Positions 9,329 to 17,368 of a stretch of 64,000 nt of DNA are shown piece by piece (the stretch's first letter is position 1; each line of letters opens with the position of its first letter). The position numbers were made by a program, and so were the translations under genes. Origin of the DNA: Caballeronia arationis (GTDB lineage: Bacteria; Pseudomonadota; Gammaproteobacteria; Burkholderiales; Burkholderiaceae); assembly GCF_001544975.2 (NCBI RefSeq), contig NZ_FCOG02000018.1:43002-107001 (forward strand), read 5' to 3'. A model generated the notes under the pieces. It worked only from the letters and a program-made list of their open reading frames with translations, did not search any database and had not been told where the DNA came from.

Positions 9329-9532
9329 ATGTCAGTTTCACCCCGACGCGCCCGCGTGCGGCACAAACCGCCGCGCGGGGCGCTCGTGCGTTATCAGGAC
9401 CGCATCGCGGAAGTGCTCGGCGAAGCACGCGGGCAACGCGTGATGATCCGCTCGATTCACGCCGACGGCGTCGAGCGGAAGACGGCCGTGAAGTGGGTGA
9501 ATCTGATGCCGCTGGAGGGGCAGCTGTTTTAA
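9329..9532 (+). CDS. Small basic hypothetical protein
   Basis: A 67-residue protein, MSVSPRRARVRHKPPRGAL to PLEGQLF, very rich in Arg near the N-terminus, with a compact beta-like second half (RVMIRSIHADGVERKTAVKWVNL). It could start at ATG 9329 or ten codons upstream at 9299. A CATAAT box at 9295-9300 may be a -10 element, which would favour 9329. No family recognised. Codon use resembles its neighbours. The basic N-terminus suggests nucleic-acid binding, but nothing else supports that. Confidence 0.5.
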   Translation: MSVSPRRARVRHKPPRGALVRYQDRIAEVLGEARGQRVMIRSIHADGVERKTAVKWVNLMPLEGQLF

Positions 9533-9571
9533 GGAGCGGCCTGCGCGTCTCGGCGAAATGACGGGACTCGT

Positions 9572-9937
9572 CTATCCCGCCGCGCCGACCGGTCTGGCAA
9601 ACCGGGCGCGGAAACTGAACAATCGGTGAATGAGGGAGGACTTGATCTGTTGCGCCGGTTGCGGCGTCATTACGCCCGCCAATGCTTCCGGCTCCGGCGG
9701 CTCCGCCATCTCGGTCACCGCCCGGGCCTCCTGCGCTTTTGCACACCGCTGATTCAGCAGCATCCTCATCGCGGCTTCATCGATCAGTGCGCGGGCCTGA
9801 ATCCAGCCATGCTCGAAGCGCAGCGCATAGTCGATGTCGGTGTAATCGTGATACTGGCCGGAGTCGGCGAGCGCAGTCGCTGTCGAGATGACCCGTTGCA
9901 GCGTCCAGGCTTCTATTTCGTTGGTGTCCGTCGGCAC
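9572..9937 (-). CDS. Hypothetical helical protein
   Basis: A 121-residue cytosolic protein starting at GTG 9937 with AGAGAGG upstream. It reads MPTDTNEIEAWTLQRVISTA, then acidic and aromatic helical segments (YHDYTDIDYALRFEHGW), and ends in a short basic region. No membrane segment, signal peptide or catalytic motif is visible and I do not recognise the family. The good ribosome site and consistent third-position GC support it as real. Confidence 0.6.
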   Translation of the reverse strand: MPTDTNEIEAWTLQRVISTATALADSGQYHDYTDIDYALRFEHGWIQARALIDEAAMRMLLNQRCAKAQEARAVTEMAEPPEPEALAGVMTPQPAQQIKSSLIHRLFSFRARFARPVGAAG

Positions 9938-10097
9938 GTGCGACCTCTCTCACTGGTGAGGTCTACGGATCTTAGCCCAGCGTCCGGGCCGCGCCCGTCG
10001 TCTGCCGACAACACCGCATCAAAAAATCCACACGAATGAGCGTGCGCAAATCTGGCCGTGGACCGATGCTCGCGCGCCGCCGCCAGCACCGTTACCG

Positions 10098-10637
10098 TCA
10101 CGTCCCTTCGACCGCGCGCTTGAGCCGCCGCAGCGCTTCCCCGGATTCCTCCCGAATCCGGGCGCGCAACAGAAGCCGGTCCAGGATCGCGAACCATAGC
10201 GTCGGGGCGCGATAGGTGAACACGCGTTCGAAACGCGTCCGGCGCGCGGTCGGCGTCAACGAGTAGGCGACCGTCCCGGCGCGCCTCCCGCCGATCGTTC
10301 CGTCGATGATCCAGCTTCGCGGAAGTTCCTTCGCGACGACCGTCCACACGGCGCGTCCGGACCTGCCCGCCACGCGAAAGTCTTCGGGCACCTCTTCGCC
10401 CGGGTCGAGCGGATGATCGACCGCGCCCGACACCGCGAGCGACGACGGATGCCACGTCGGCCAGTGCGCGGGCGTCGTGACGTAATCGAAGACGACCCCG
10501 GCCGGGCGATCGATCTGCGTGACACTGACGATGCGCGTTTCGAACACGGCCCATCGCGGCGCCGGCAGGAACAGCAGCGCAATGCCGATGGCAAATACGG
10601 CCAGCACGCCGGCAAGCCGTGCGCGAAGGTGCCTCAC
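10098..10637 (-). CDS. Membrane-anchored SRPBCC (START-like) family protein
   Basis: The GTG at 10637 is preferred because GAGG lies 5-8 bases upstream; a longer frame reaches 10745 but its extra residues are low-complexity and basic. The 179-residue product has one hydrophobic helix near the N-terminus (LAGVLAVFAIGIALLFL) and then a polyketide-cyclase/START-like domain (VTQIDRPAGVVFDYVTTPAHWPTWHPS). Such folds bind hydrophobic ligands. The helix suggests inner-membrane tethering with the domain in the periplasm. Ligand unknown. Confidence 0.75.
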   Translation of the reverse strand: MRHLRARLAGVLAVFAIGIALLFLPAPRWAVFETRIVSVTQIDRPAGVVFDYVTTPAHWPTWHPSSLAVSGAVDHPLDPGEEVPEDFRVAGRSGRAVWTVVAKELPRSWIIDGTIGGRRAGTVAYSLTPTARRTRFERVFTYRAPTLWFAILDRLLLRARIREESGEALRRLKRAVEGT

Positions 10638-10856
10638 GATGCCTCGACTCCACCCCGTTGGAGATCGGATCAGTGTACTTCTGCGCGGCGCGCGCAACGC
10701 GGTTGAGCGGCGCAAAGCACCGCCTGTCCGGTCGCCTACAAACATTTAATTCACCCATATAATCGCCGGACCCGGGCGCCTCGACAGACCGAACCCCGGG
10801 CCGGCGCCGCCGCGCGCCGCTTTCATGCACCCGCTTCCAACCTCACGGAGCCACCG

Positions 10857-11987
10857 ATGAATGTGAATGCGCTGTCGAAGAAGGGTCTGCCACGCCGCCG
10901 GTACGCGGCGCTCACCACGCGGAGCGCGGTCGCGCTGGCCGCCACGCTCGCGTTCGGCGCGTGTGCGCCAACGTTTGCGCAAGACTCCGACGACTTCCGC
11001 TTCGGCGGCCATCACGGCGATCACGGCGGCGGCGGCGACCGCGACGTGAAGGTGATGATCATCTCGATGTTCGGCCCCGAAGGGCAGGTCTGGCTCGACC
11101 GCCTCGGCCCGTGGAAGGCGATCAAGGTGCCGGGACTGTCGCCGGACTATCCCGAAGTGCACTGCAACCGGCAGGACATCTGCGTGCTGACCACGGGCAT
11201 GGGACACACGAACGCCGCCGCTTCGCTGATGGCGCTCACCTTCTCCGACAAGTTCGACCTGCGCCGCACCTACTTCATGATCGCGGGCATCGCGGGCATC
11301 GATCCGATGCAGGGCACGGTCGGCTCGGCGGCGTGGGCGAAGTACCTGGTGGACTTCGGGATCCAGTGGGAAATCGACGCCCGCGAAAAACCCGACAGCT
11401 GGCCGAGCGGCTTTGTCGGCATCAACACGAAGTCGCCGACGGACAAACCGTCGCTCGACTATCGCACGGAGGTGTTCGCGCTGAATGCGAAACTCGCCCA
11501 TACGGCGTTCGCGCTGTCGCGCAATGTCGTGCTCTCCGACAGCCCGGAGGCGCAGGCCGCGCGCGCAAAGTTCAGCTACGCCCCGGCGAATCAGGTGCCG
11601 AAGGTGATCCAGTGCGACACGCTGGCGGGCGACACGTGGTGGTCGGGCAAGTACATCGGCGAGCGGGCGCGCGACTGGACCAAGCTGCTCACCGACAACA
11701 AGGGCACCTACTGCACGACGCAACAGGAAGACAACGCCACGTATGAAGCGCTCAAGCGCGCGGCGAGCACGGGGCGCGTCGACCTGAACCGGGTGGCGGC
11801 ATTGCGTTCGGGATCGGACTTCGACCGTCCCTACGAGGGCCAGACGGCCGGGGACAATCTCCTCAACTACCAGGCGCAGGGCGGCTTCGCGCCCGCTATC
11901 GAGAACCTTTATCGCGCGGGCAATCCGCTCGTGCAGGACATCGTCGCGCACTGGAGCGAATGGCGTTACGGCGTGCCGACGCGCTGA
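10857..11987 (+). CDS. Purine nucleoside permease (NUP) family, exported
   Basis: A 376-residue exported protein. GGAG lies upstream of the ATG. A signal peptide of about 41 residues (RRRYAALTTRSAVALAATLAFG, cleavage near APTFAQ) is followed by a His/Gly/Asp-rich stretch (RFGGHHGDHGGGGDRD) and then the NUP domain: KVMIISMFGPEGQVWLD, TTGMGHTNAAASLMAL, IAGIAGIDP. The fold resembles nucleoside phosphorylases although the family was named for nucleoside transport in Candida. It may therefore bind or cleave nucleosides in the periplasm. The His-rich linker could bind metal. It is a single gene with a hairpin after its stop. Confidence 0.85.
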   Translation: MNVNALSKKGLPRRRYAALTTRSAVALAATLAFGACAPTFAQDSDDFRFGGHHGDHGGGGDRDVKVMIISMFGPEGQVWLDRLGPWKAIKVPGLSPDYPEVHCNRQDICVLTTGMGHTNAAASLMALTFSDKFDLRRTYFMIAGIAGIDPMQGTVGSAAWAKYLVDFGIQWEIDAREKPDSWPSGFVGINTKSPTDKPSLDYRTEVFALNAKLAHTAFALSRNVVLSDSPEAQAARAKFSYAPANQVPKVIQCDTLAGDTWWSGKYIGERARDWTKLLTDNKGTYCTTQQEDNATYEALKRAASTGRVDLNRVAALRSGSDFDRPYEGQTAGDNLLNYQAQGGFAPAIENLYRAGNPLVQDIVAHWSEWRYGVPTR

Positions 11988-12000
11988 TCTTTGCAACGAA

Positions 12001-12022
12001 GACGGCGGCGCCAGCCGCCGTC
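12001..12022 (+). terminator. Hairpin after the NUP gene
   Basis: A perfect 9-bp stem, GACGGCGGC (12001-12009) and GCCGCCGTC (12014-12022) with a 4-base loop, begins 14 bases after the stop codon. There is no T tract, so if it ends transcription it may need Rho or act only as an mRNA-stabilising structure. Confidence 0.45.
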
Positions 12023-12145
12023 CGCACCTGCCGCCGAATGCTTCGGACCAGAAAATAAAGCGCCGTATTCCGCCGCTGATTCAACAGACAATTTGCGCTG
12101 TCCTTCGCCGGTTCCGCACGCCGCGCCTCATTTACAGAAATCGTA

Positions 12146-12174
12146 TTCAAAAGCGCCCGGCGGAACACTACACT
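12146..12174 (+). promoter_or_regulatory. Candidate sigma70 promoter for the TPS operon
   Basis: TTCAAA (12146-12151) and TACACT (12169-12174) are separated by exactly 17 bases, each matching 4 of 6 consensus positions, about 130 bases upstream of the TpsA start. The remaining intergenic DNA (11988-12302) shows no gene. Predicted by eye only. Confidence 0.35.
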
Positions 12175-12302
12175 GCCTTTCATGGTTTAGTCGCATCGTT
12201 CAATGCGCTGGCTTCGCCCCTGCGGCAATCCAGGCGAAGAATCCCCCCGTTGACGGGCGTTCAGTCGATCGGCAAAACGATCAGTACACGGAACCGACCA
12301 CC

Positions 12303-14660
12303 ATGACGGGCACAGTCCATGCCCGCCGCCCCCCGCGCGGCGGACGCCGGCTACGTCTGGCCTTGATCTCGCTTCTCGGCACGTCGGGCGCCTGCGCCCT
12401 CGCCGCGCCGGGCGGCGGACAGATCGTCGCCGGCTCGGGGTCGATCGCGACCCAGGGACCGCATACGGCAGTGCAGCAGAACACGGACCGGCTCGTCATC
12501 GACTGGAACAGGTTCAGCACGCGCCCGAACGAGTCGGTAACGTTCAGCCAGCCGGGCGCCCGGTCGATCGCGCTTAACCGCGTCGTCGGGCAGGACCCGT
12601 CGGTGCTGCTCGGCAAGCTCGATGCCAACGGTCAGGTGTTCATCGTCAATCCCAACGGCGTGCTGTTCGGCGCCGGTTCGCGGGTGAATGTCGGCGGCCT
12701 GATCGCGTCGACGCTCAACCTGTCCAAGAGCGATTTCCTGGCGGGCCGCTATACCTTTGCGAGCGGCGGCGCGGCCGGGGCGGTCGTCAACATGGGCGTC
12801 ATTCGCGCGGCGCCGGGCGGTTACGTCGCGCTGATCGGCCGGCGCGCAGTCAACGAGGGCACGATCGCCGCGCCCGGCGGCTATGCGGCGCTCGCGGCGG
12901 GAAACCGCGTGACGGTCAAGCTCGGCGATCACTCGATGCTCGGTCTCTCGGTCGATCAGGGCGTGCTCGACGCGCTCGCCGCCAACCGCGGCCTCATCGA
13001 GGCGGACGGCGGGCAGGCGCTGCTCGCGGCCGGCGCCGAGGACGCGCTGCTCGCGGGCGTCGTCAACAACACAGGCGTGATCCTCGCGCGCACCGCCGTC
13101 AACCAGAATGGCGTGATCCGGCTCGTCGCCGACGCCGGCACGGTGAAGGTCGGCGGCGTGCTCGACGCGTCCGCGCCGAACGGCGGCAACGGCGGAACGA
13201 TCGAAACGGCCGGCTCGCGCGTCGATGTTTCGCCGCGCGCCTGCATCACGACGGCCGCAGCAAGCGGCGACACCGGCACGTGGCTCATCGCCGGGCGCTC
13301 GCTCACGGTCGCAGGCACGGGCGGCGACGTCTCGGGCGCGGCGATCTCGCGCGCGCTCGGCACGACCAATGTCGCGCTCGGCGCGTTCGGCCGGCGCTCG
13401 GGAACGGTTTCGATCGACGATGCGATCGGCTGGAACACTTCGAATTCGCTCGCAGTCTTGGCGCGCAACGGGATCGCGGTGAACGCGCCGCTCAGCGCGC
13501 CGGCGGGCGTCGTCCTGTTCGGCACGGGCGCAACCCTCACGCAGCGCGCCGCCATCGCGGCGGCGGGCGTGGCGCTCGTCGGCAGCCGCGGGCAATACCG
13601 GCTCGACAACCCGTCGAACCGCATTGCGACTATCGCGGCGAACACCGGATCGGTGACGCTCGTCGATGGCGTGCCGCTCACCGTCGGCACGGTCGGACCG
13701 GTGTCCGGCATCACGACGTCCGGGCCGACGACGCTACGCGCGCCCTCGCTGACGCTGGACGCGCCCGTACGCAGCACCGCGACCGGCACGGCGGTGACGC
13801 TCGCGTCGGCGTCGGATTTCGCGAACCGGGCGGGCGCGGGCGCCATCGCGACACCGAACGGCCGCTGGCTGATTTATTCGAGCGACCCGAATGCCGACAC
13901 GTTCGGCGGCCTCCAAAGCGGCAATCTCGCGCTTTGGGGCGAGACGTTCCCGGCCGCCTCGGCCAATCTCGCGGCAGCGGGCGGCAATCGTTTCGTGTTC
14001 GGCGTGCAGCAGCAGGCGGTGCTGAGCGTGAAACCGGGCAGCGCCAAGACCGCCGGCACGGCGCGCGCGCTCGGCCCGGAGGACGTCTTGCTCAGCCTGC
14101 GCTACACCGGCACCGACTACGGCAACGCCTTCGCCGACAGCCCCACGACACACGAGCCGCTCGCCTTCACGGTGACGAGCGCCGGTGCAGGCCCGGGCGC
14201 GACGGCCGGCGAGTACATCATCACCGTCACGCCCACCTCGCTGCCCGCCGGGTACCGAGTCAGCACGCTAGGCGGCACCTTGCGCGTGACCGGAACGACG
14301 CCCCCCGCCACCCCGCCCGCCCCGCCTGTCGAGCCCGCTGCCCCGCCCGCCACGCCGCCCGAGCAACCAGCCGTGTCCGGGCCGCCTGAACCGCAAGTCA
14401 CGCCGACGCCGCCGGAACCGCCACCGCAACCGCCGGCGACGCCTCCCGTGCTCACTGCGCTCGCCCCTGCTCCGCTCGTGATCAACGCGGTGCAGACGGT
14501 CGCGGGCGAGACGCGCGACGACCCCGATCACACGGCCGTGGCATTGCCGCCGGGGCTGACACGCCCCGCGACGCCGGTCGTGCAGACGACGAGCGACCCC
14601 GCACGCGACGGGAGTCGCTTGCCCGACGATGCGTGGCCCGGCAACGTCTGCCGCATGTGA
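12303..14660 (+). CDS. Filamentous hemagglutinin-like exoprotein (TpsA)
   Basis: A 785-residue two-partner secretion exoprotein. A signal peptide (RRLRLALISLLGTSGACALA) leads into the TPS secretion domain, with IVAGSGSIATQG, LVIDWNRFST and the diagnostic VFIVNPNGVLFGAGS around residues 110-125. Beta-helix sequence follows (AAPGGYVALIG and similar turns). Near the C-terminus is an MBG/YDG-like segment (AGEYIITVTPTSLPAGY), then a long Pro-rich stretch and a short tail. It is short for a TpsA and has no recognisable toxin domain, so it is more likely an adhesin or surface matrix protein. Its stop codon overlaps the TpsB start. Confidence 0.9.
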   Translation: MTGTVHARRPPRGGRRLRLALISLLGTSGACALAAPGGGQIVAGSGSIATQGPHTAVQQNTDRLVIDWNRFSTRPNESVTFSQPGARSIALNRVVGQDPSVLLGKLDANGQVFIVNPNGVLFGAGSRVNVGGLIASTLNLSKSDFLAGRYTFASGGAAGAVVNMGVIRAAPGGYVALIGRRAVNEGTIAAPGGYAALAAGNRVTVKLGDHSMLGLSVDQGVLDALAANRGLIEADGGQALLAAGAEDALLAGVVNNTGVILARTAVNQNGVIRLVADAGTVKVGGVLDASAPNGGNGGTIETAGSRVDVSPRACITTAAASGDTGTWLIAGRSLTVAGTGGDVSGAAISRALGTTNVALGAFGRRSGTVSIDDAIGWNTSNSLAVLARNGIAVNAPLSAPAGVVLFGTGATLTQRAAIAAAGVALVGSRGQYRLDNPSNRIATIAANTGSVTLVDGVPLTVGTVGPVSGITTSGPTTLRAPSLTLDAPVRSTATGTAVTLASASDFANRAGAGAIATPNGRWLIYSSDPNADTFGGLQSGNLALWGETFPAASANLAAAGGNRFVFGVQQQAVLSVKPGSAKTAGTARALGPEDVLLSLRYTGTDYGNAFADSPTTHEPLAFTVTSAGAGPGATAGEYIITVTPTSLPAGYRVSTLGGTLRVTGTTPPATPPAPPVEPAAPPATPPEQPAVSGPPEPQVTPTPPEPPPQPPATPPVLTALAPAPLVINAVQTVAGETRDDPDHTAVALPPGLTRPATPVVQTTSDPARDGSRLPDDAWPGNVCRM

Positions 14661-16393
14661 TGCGAGCCGGAGCGCGCCGCCATCGTCGCTTCGTGCCACA
14701 GGGCGCTCTCGCGCGTCTTCGATGTCGCGCATCGCGGGCGGCGTTCGGGCTCGCGTTCGCGGCCCTTTTCCTGCATGGCGCCAACGCCCAGATTCCCCAG
14801 GTGCCGAACGCGGGCAGCACCTTGCGCGAACAGCAGCAGCAACCGGCGCCCGCGCCGCCGCCATCGGATTTCCGGCTGCAGGTCGCGCCGCCGGCCTCCA
14901 CGCCGCCCTCGTCGCCGGGTGGTATCCGCTTCGCCGTCAACGCGTTCGAGCTGAGCGGCAACACGACGATCGCCACGCCCGACCTGCTCGCGCTCCTGAA
15001 GGAAGACACCGGCCCCGCCCGCTCGCTCGACGACCTGAACGCCGCCGCCGCGCGCATCACCGCCTTCTACCGCGCGCACGGCTATCTCATCGCGCGGGCC
15101 TACGTGCCGCCGCAGACCATCGACAACGGCATCGTGCATATCGCGATCAGCGAGGGCCATTTCGGCCGCGTCGAATTGTCGAACCAGTCGCGCACGCGCG
15201 ACGCCGTGCTCGCGCGCTTCATCACGCCCGAGCGGCTCGGCGACGTGATCGACGAGGACCGGCTCGCCCGCGCGACGCTCCTGATGCAGGACGTGAGCGG
15301 CACGACCGGCGCGAGCGCGACGGTCTCGCCGGGCATGGCGCCCGGCACGTCTGATCTGACGCTGCAGATACCCTCCGCGCGACCGCTCTCGGGCAGCCTC
15401 CAGGTCGACAACTTCGGCGAAACGTCGACGGGAACGGCTCGCGTCATCGGCGCCTTGCAGTGGAACAACCCGCTCGGCCTCGGCGACCAGCTGGGCGCGC
15501 GCGTACTCACCTCGATCACCGGCCAGACTTACGGCAACATCGGCTACACGCTGCCGCTCGGCGGCAGCGGACTCGCGTGGGGCGTCGCCTACACGCGTTC
15601 GACGTATGTCGTCGGCGGCGACTTCAGCTCGCTCGATGCGCACGGCAGCGCGAACGTCGTCTCGACGTACCTGAGCTATCCGCTGCTGCGCTCGGTGTCG
15701 GCGAATGTGATCGCGACGCTCGGCATCGACCACAAGCTGCTCGCCGACAACCTCGGCGCCTTCAACATTTCGAACGACAAGAACAGCGACGTCGGCCGCT
15801 TCGGCCTCTCGGGCAACGTGAATTTCGCGAAGAGCATCAGCACGTTCGACGCGAGTCTGCAGCAGGGCAACCTGCGTCTCGACGATCCCGCGCCACAACA
15901 AGCCGTGGCGCAGACTGCCGGCGCGTTCACCAAGTTCGTGTACGCGTTCACGCACACGCAGGCGCTCACCGATGCCACGCAGGTCTACTTCGCGGTGAAC
16001 GGACAGTTCACGTCGCGCAACCTGGATTCGTCGGAACAGATGTCGCTCGGCGGGCCGTACGCGGTGCGCGCCTACGCGACCGGCGACGGCGCGCTCGACC
16101 AGGGCTACGTCGCCACCTTCGAGTTGCGCCAGACGATCCGGCAGTCGCTCGTGCCGGGCCTCGTCACACTGATCGGTTTCATCGATACCGGCGACGGCAA
16201 GCTCGTCGCGCATCCGTTCCTGCCTGGCAGCAATCATCTGAGGCTGTCGGGCGGCGGCGTGGGCGCGTCGCTGATCGCGCCGGGCAACTACCTGCTGATG
16301 ATGTCGTATGCGCACACGCTCGGCTATGTGCCCTCGACGCTCGGCACCGGCCACGCGAACCGCTTCTGGCTCACGCTGGCAAAGTCGTTCTAG
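14660..16393 (+). CDS. TpsB outer-membrane transporter (ShlB/FhaC/HecB family)
   Basis: The ATG at 14660 shares its A with the TpsA stop (TGATG), implying translational coupling; a GTG at 14633 in the same frame is the alternative. The 577-residue protein has an exported N-terminus (FGLAFAALFLHGANA), a Gln/Pro-rich linker, a POTRA region (NAFELSGNTTIATPDLLALL; FYRAHGYLIARAYVPPQ) and a C-terminal 16-strand type barrel. The barrel contains GGPYAVRAYATGDG, equivalent to the conserved VRGY motif of loop L6. It ends in a hydrophobic residue plus Phe (LAKSF), as outer-membrane barrels do. It should export the adjacent TpsA. Confidence 0.92.
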   Translation: MRAGARRHRRFVPQGALARLRCRASRAAFGLAFAALFLHGANAQIPQVPNAGSTLREQQQQPAPAPPPSDFRLQVAPPASTPPSSPGGIRFAVNAFELSGNTTIATPDLLALLKEDTGPARSLDDLNAAAARITAFYRAHGYLIARAYVPPQTIDNGIVHIAISEGHFGRVELSNQSRTRDAVLARFITPERLGDVIDEDRLARATLLMQDVSGTTGASATVSPGMAPGTSDLTLQIPSARPLSGSLQVDNFGETSTGTARVIGALQWNNPLGLGDQLGARVLTSITGQTYGNIGYTLPLGGSGLAWGVAYTRSTYVVGGDFSSLDAHGSANVVSTYLSYPLLRSVSANVIATLGIDHKLLADNLGAFNISNDKNSDVGRFGLSGNVNFAKSISTFDASLQQGNLRLDDPAPQQAVAQTAGAFTKFVYAFTHTQALTDATQVYFAVNGQFTSRNLDSSEQMSLGGPYAVRAYATGDGALDQGYVATFELRQTIRQSLVPGLVTLIGFIDTGDGKLVAHPFLPGSNHLRLSGGGVGASLIAPGNYLLMMSYAHTLGYVPSTLGTGHANRFWLTLAKSF

Positions 16394-16409
16394 CCCGGTC
16401 CCGGACATC

Positions 16410-17063
16410 GTGAAAACGCTCCGCATTCTCGCTTCGTGTTTGTGGTTCGGCTTGGTTGCCGCGATGCTCCCGTGCACGGCCGCAGCAGCAGCGGCCACTC
16501 CGGTCGCGACCGTCACGGCGCTCGTCGGCAGCGTCGCGATCCAGTCGGCGGACGGCGCGCAGCGGCTCGCGGCCGTCGGCGGCGAAATCAGGAACGGCGA
16601 CACCGTCGAGACCTCGGCGGGCTCCGAGATCGTGATGGTCTTCACCGACCATCAGCGCGTGTACCTGAAGCCGGGCACTGTGTTCCGCGTCGACGACTTC
16701 AACTACGTCCCCGCCGACGCGCAGCAAGGCCGCAGCTTCCTGTCGCTCGTGAAGGGCGGGCTGCGCATGCTCGACGGACTCGTCGCGAGCCAGGGCAAGG
16801 GCGAGAACTACAAGGTGAAGACCCCGACATCGACGATCGGCATTCGCGGCACCGAATACTCCGTGACCGATTGCGGCGACAACGCCGCCTGCCAGGGCGA
16901 CCAGATCGTCGTGTTCGCGGGCGAGATCGTGGTGAGCAACGAAGTCGAGTTTCGCGTCGTGCGAGCCGGCGAAGGCGTGATCGTCGCCAGCTTGCGCGCG
17001 CCGCTCAGGGTGCTGCCGGCGAGCCGCGTGACGCCGGTGGTGCCGTCGGCGGCATGCCGATGA
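16410..17063 (+). CDS. FecR-domain periplasmic protein
   Basis: A 217-residue protein starting at GTG 16410, 16 bases after TpsB. A signal peptide (ILASCLWFGLVAAMLPCTAAAAA) is followed by a FecR domain: VGSVAIQSADG, LAAVGGEIRNGDTVETSAGS, RVYLKPGTVFRVDDF and VKTPTSTIGIRGTEYSV. The last segment is highly typical. FecR domains outside iron transport often sit beside CHASE2 cyclases or TPS exoproteins, as here. It is likely to act in the periplasm as a ligand or wall-associated partner; no sigma factor gene is nearby, so a FecIR role is unlikely. Confidence 0.88.
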   Translation: MKTLRILASCLWFGLVAAMLPCTAAAAAATPVATVTALVGSVAIQSADGAQRLAAVGGEIRNGDTVETSAGSEIVMVFTDHQRVYLKPGTVFRVDDFNYVPADAQQGRSFLSLVKGGLRMLDGLVASQGKGENYKVKTPTSTIGIRGTEYSVTDCGDNAACQGDQIVVFAGEIVVSNEVEFRVVRAGEGVIVASLRAPLRVLPASRVTPVVPSAACR

Positions 17064-17131
17064 GGTTGCAGCGGTAACGGCGCAGCGGCCGGACGCGAGT
17101 CCACGGCAACTTCTTGCATGAGACCAGGGCC

Positions 17132-17311
17132 ATGGCAGCACTCGAAGATCCATCGCACGTGCCGACGGTCGTTCTCCGGCTCACGCTGCCGACGCTCCGT
17201 CGTCTCGAAGCCGAAGACCCGGCGCTCGCGTCGCAAGTCCACGAATTCGTCGTGAAGGTGCTGGCAGCGCGGCTCGCCATCGCCAACGAGCAGATTCGCG
17301 CGGCGCATTAG
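17132..17311 (+). CDS. Small protein resembling the tail of a cyclic-nucleotide-binding domain
   Basis: A 59-residue frame (an ATG at 17114 would add six residues). The sequence VLRLTLPTLRRLEAEDPALA followed by SQVHEFVVKVLAARLAIAN resembles the C-terminal helix of cNMP-binding domains, where L-x-x-L-E-x-x-x-P-x-L-A-x-x-L-H recurs. The phosphate-binding cassette is absent, so alone it should not bind a nucleotide. It lies between fecR and the CHASE2 adenylate cyclase, spaced 68 and 57 bases. It may be a genuine small partner or a remnant. The similarity is judged by eye. Confidence 0.5.
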   Translation: MAALEDPSHVPTVVLRLTLPTLRRLEAEDPALASQVHEFVVKVLAARLAIANEQIRAAH

Positions 17312-17368
17312 ATCGCGGGCGCCGGGAGCATCGGCGCACACCGTCGCCCATCGTCACCCGAGGTCGAC

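Noticed and set aside
14528..16645. Open frame of 705 codons on the minus strand
   Set aside because: Antisense to tpsB; composition is that of a shadow frame.
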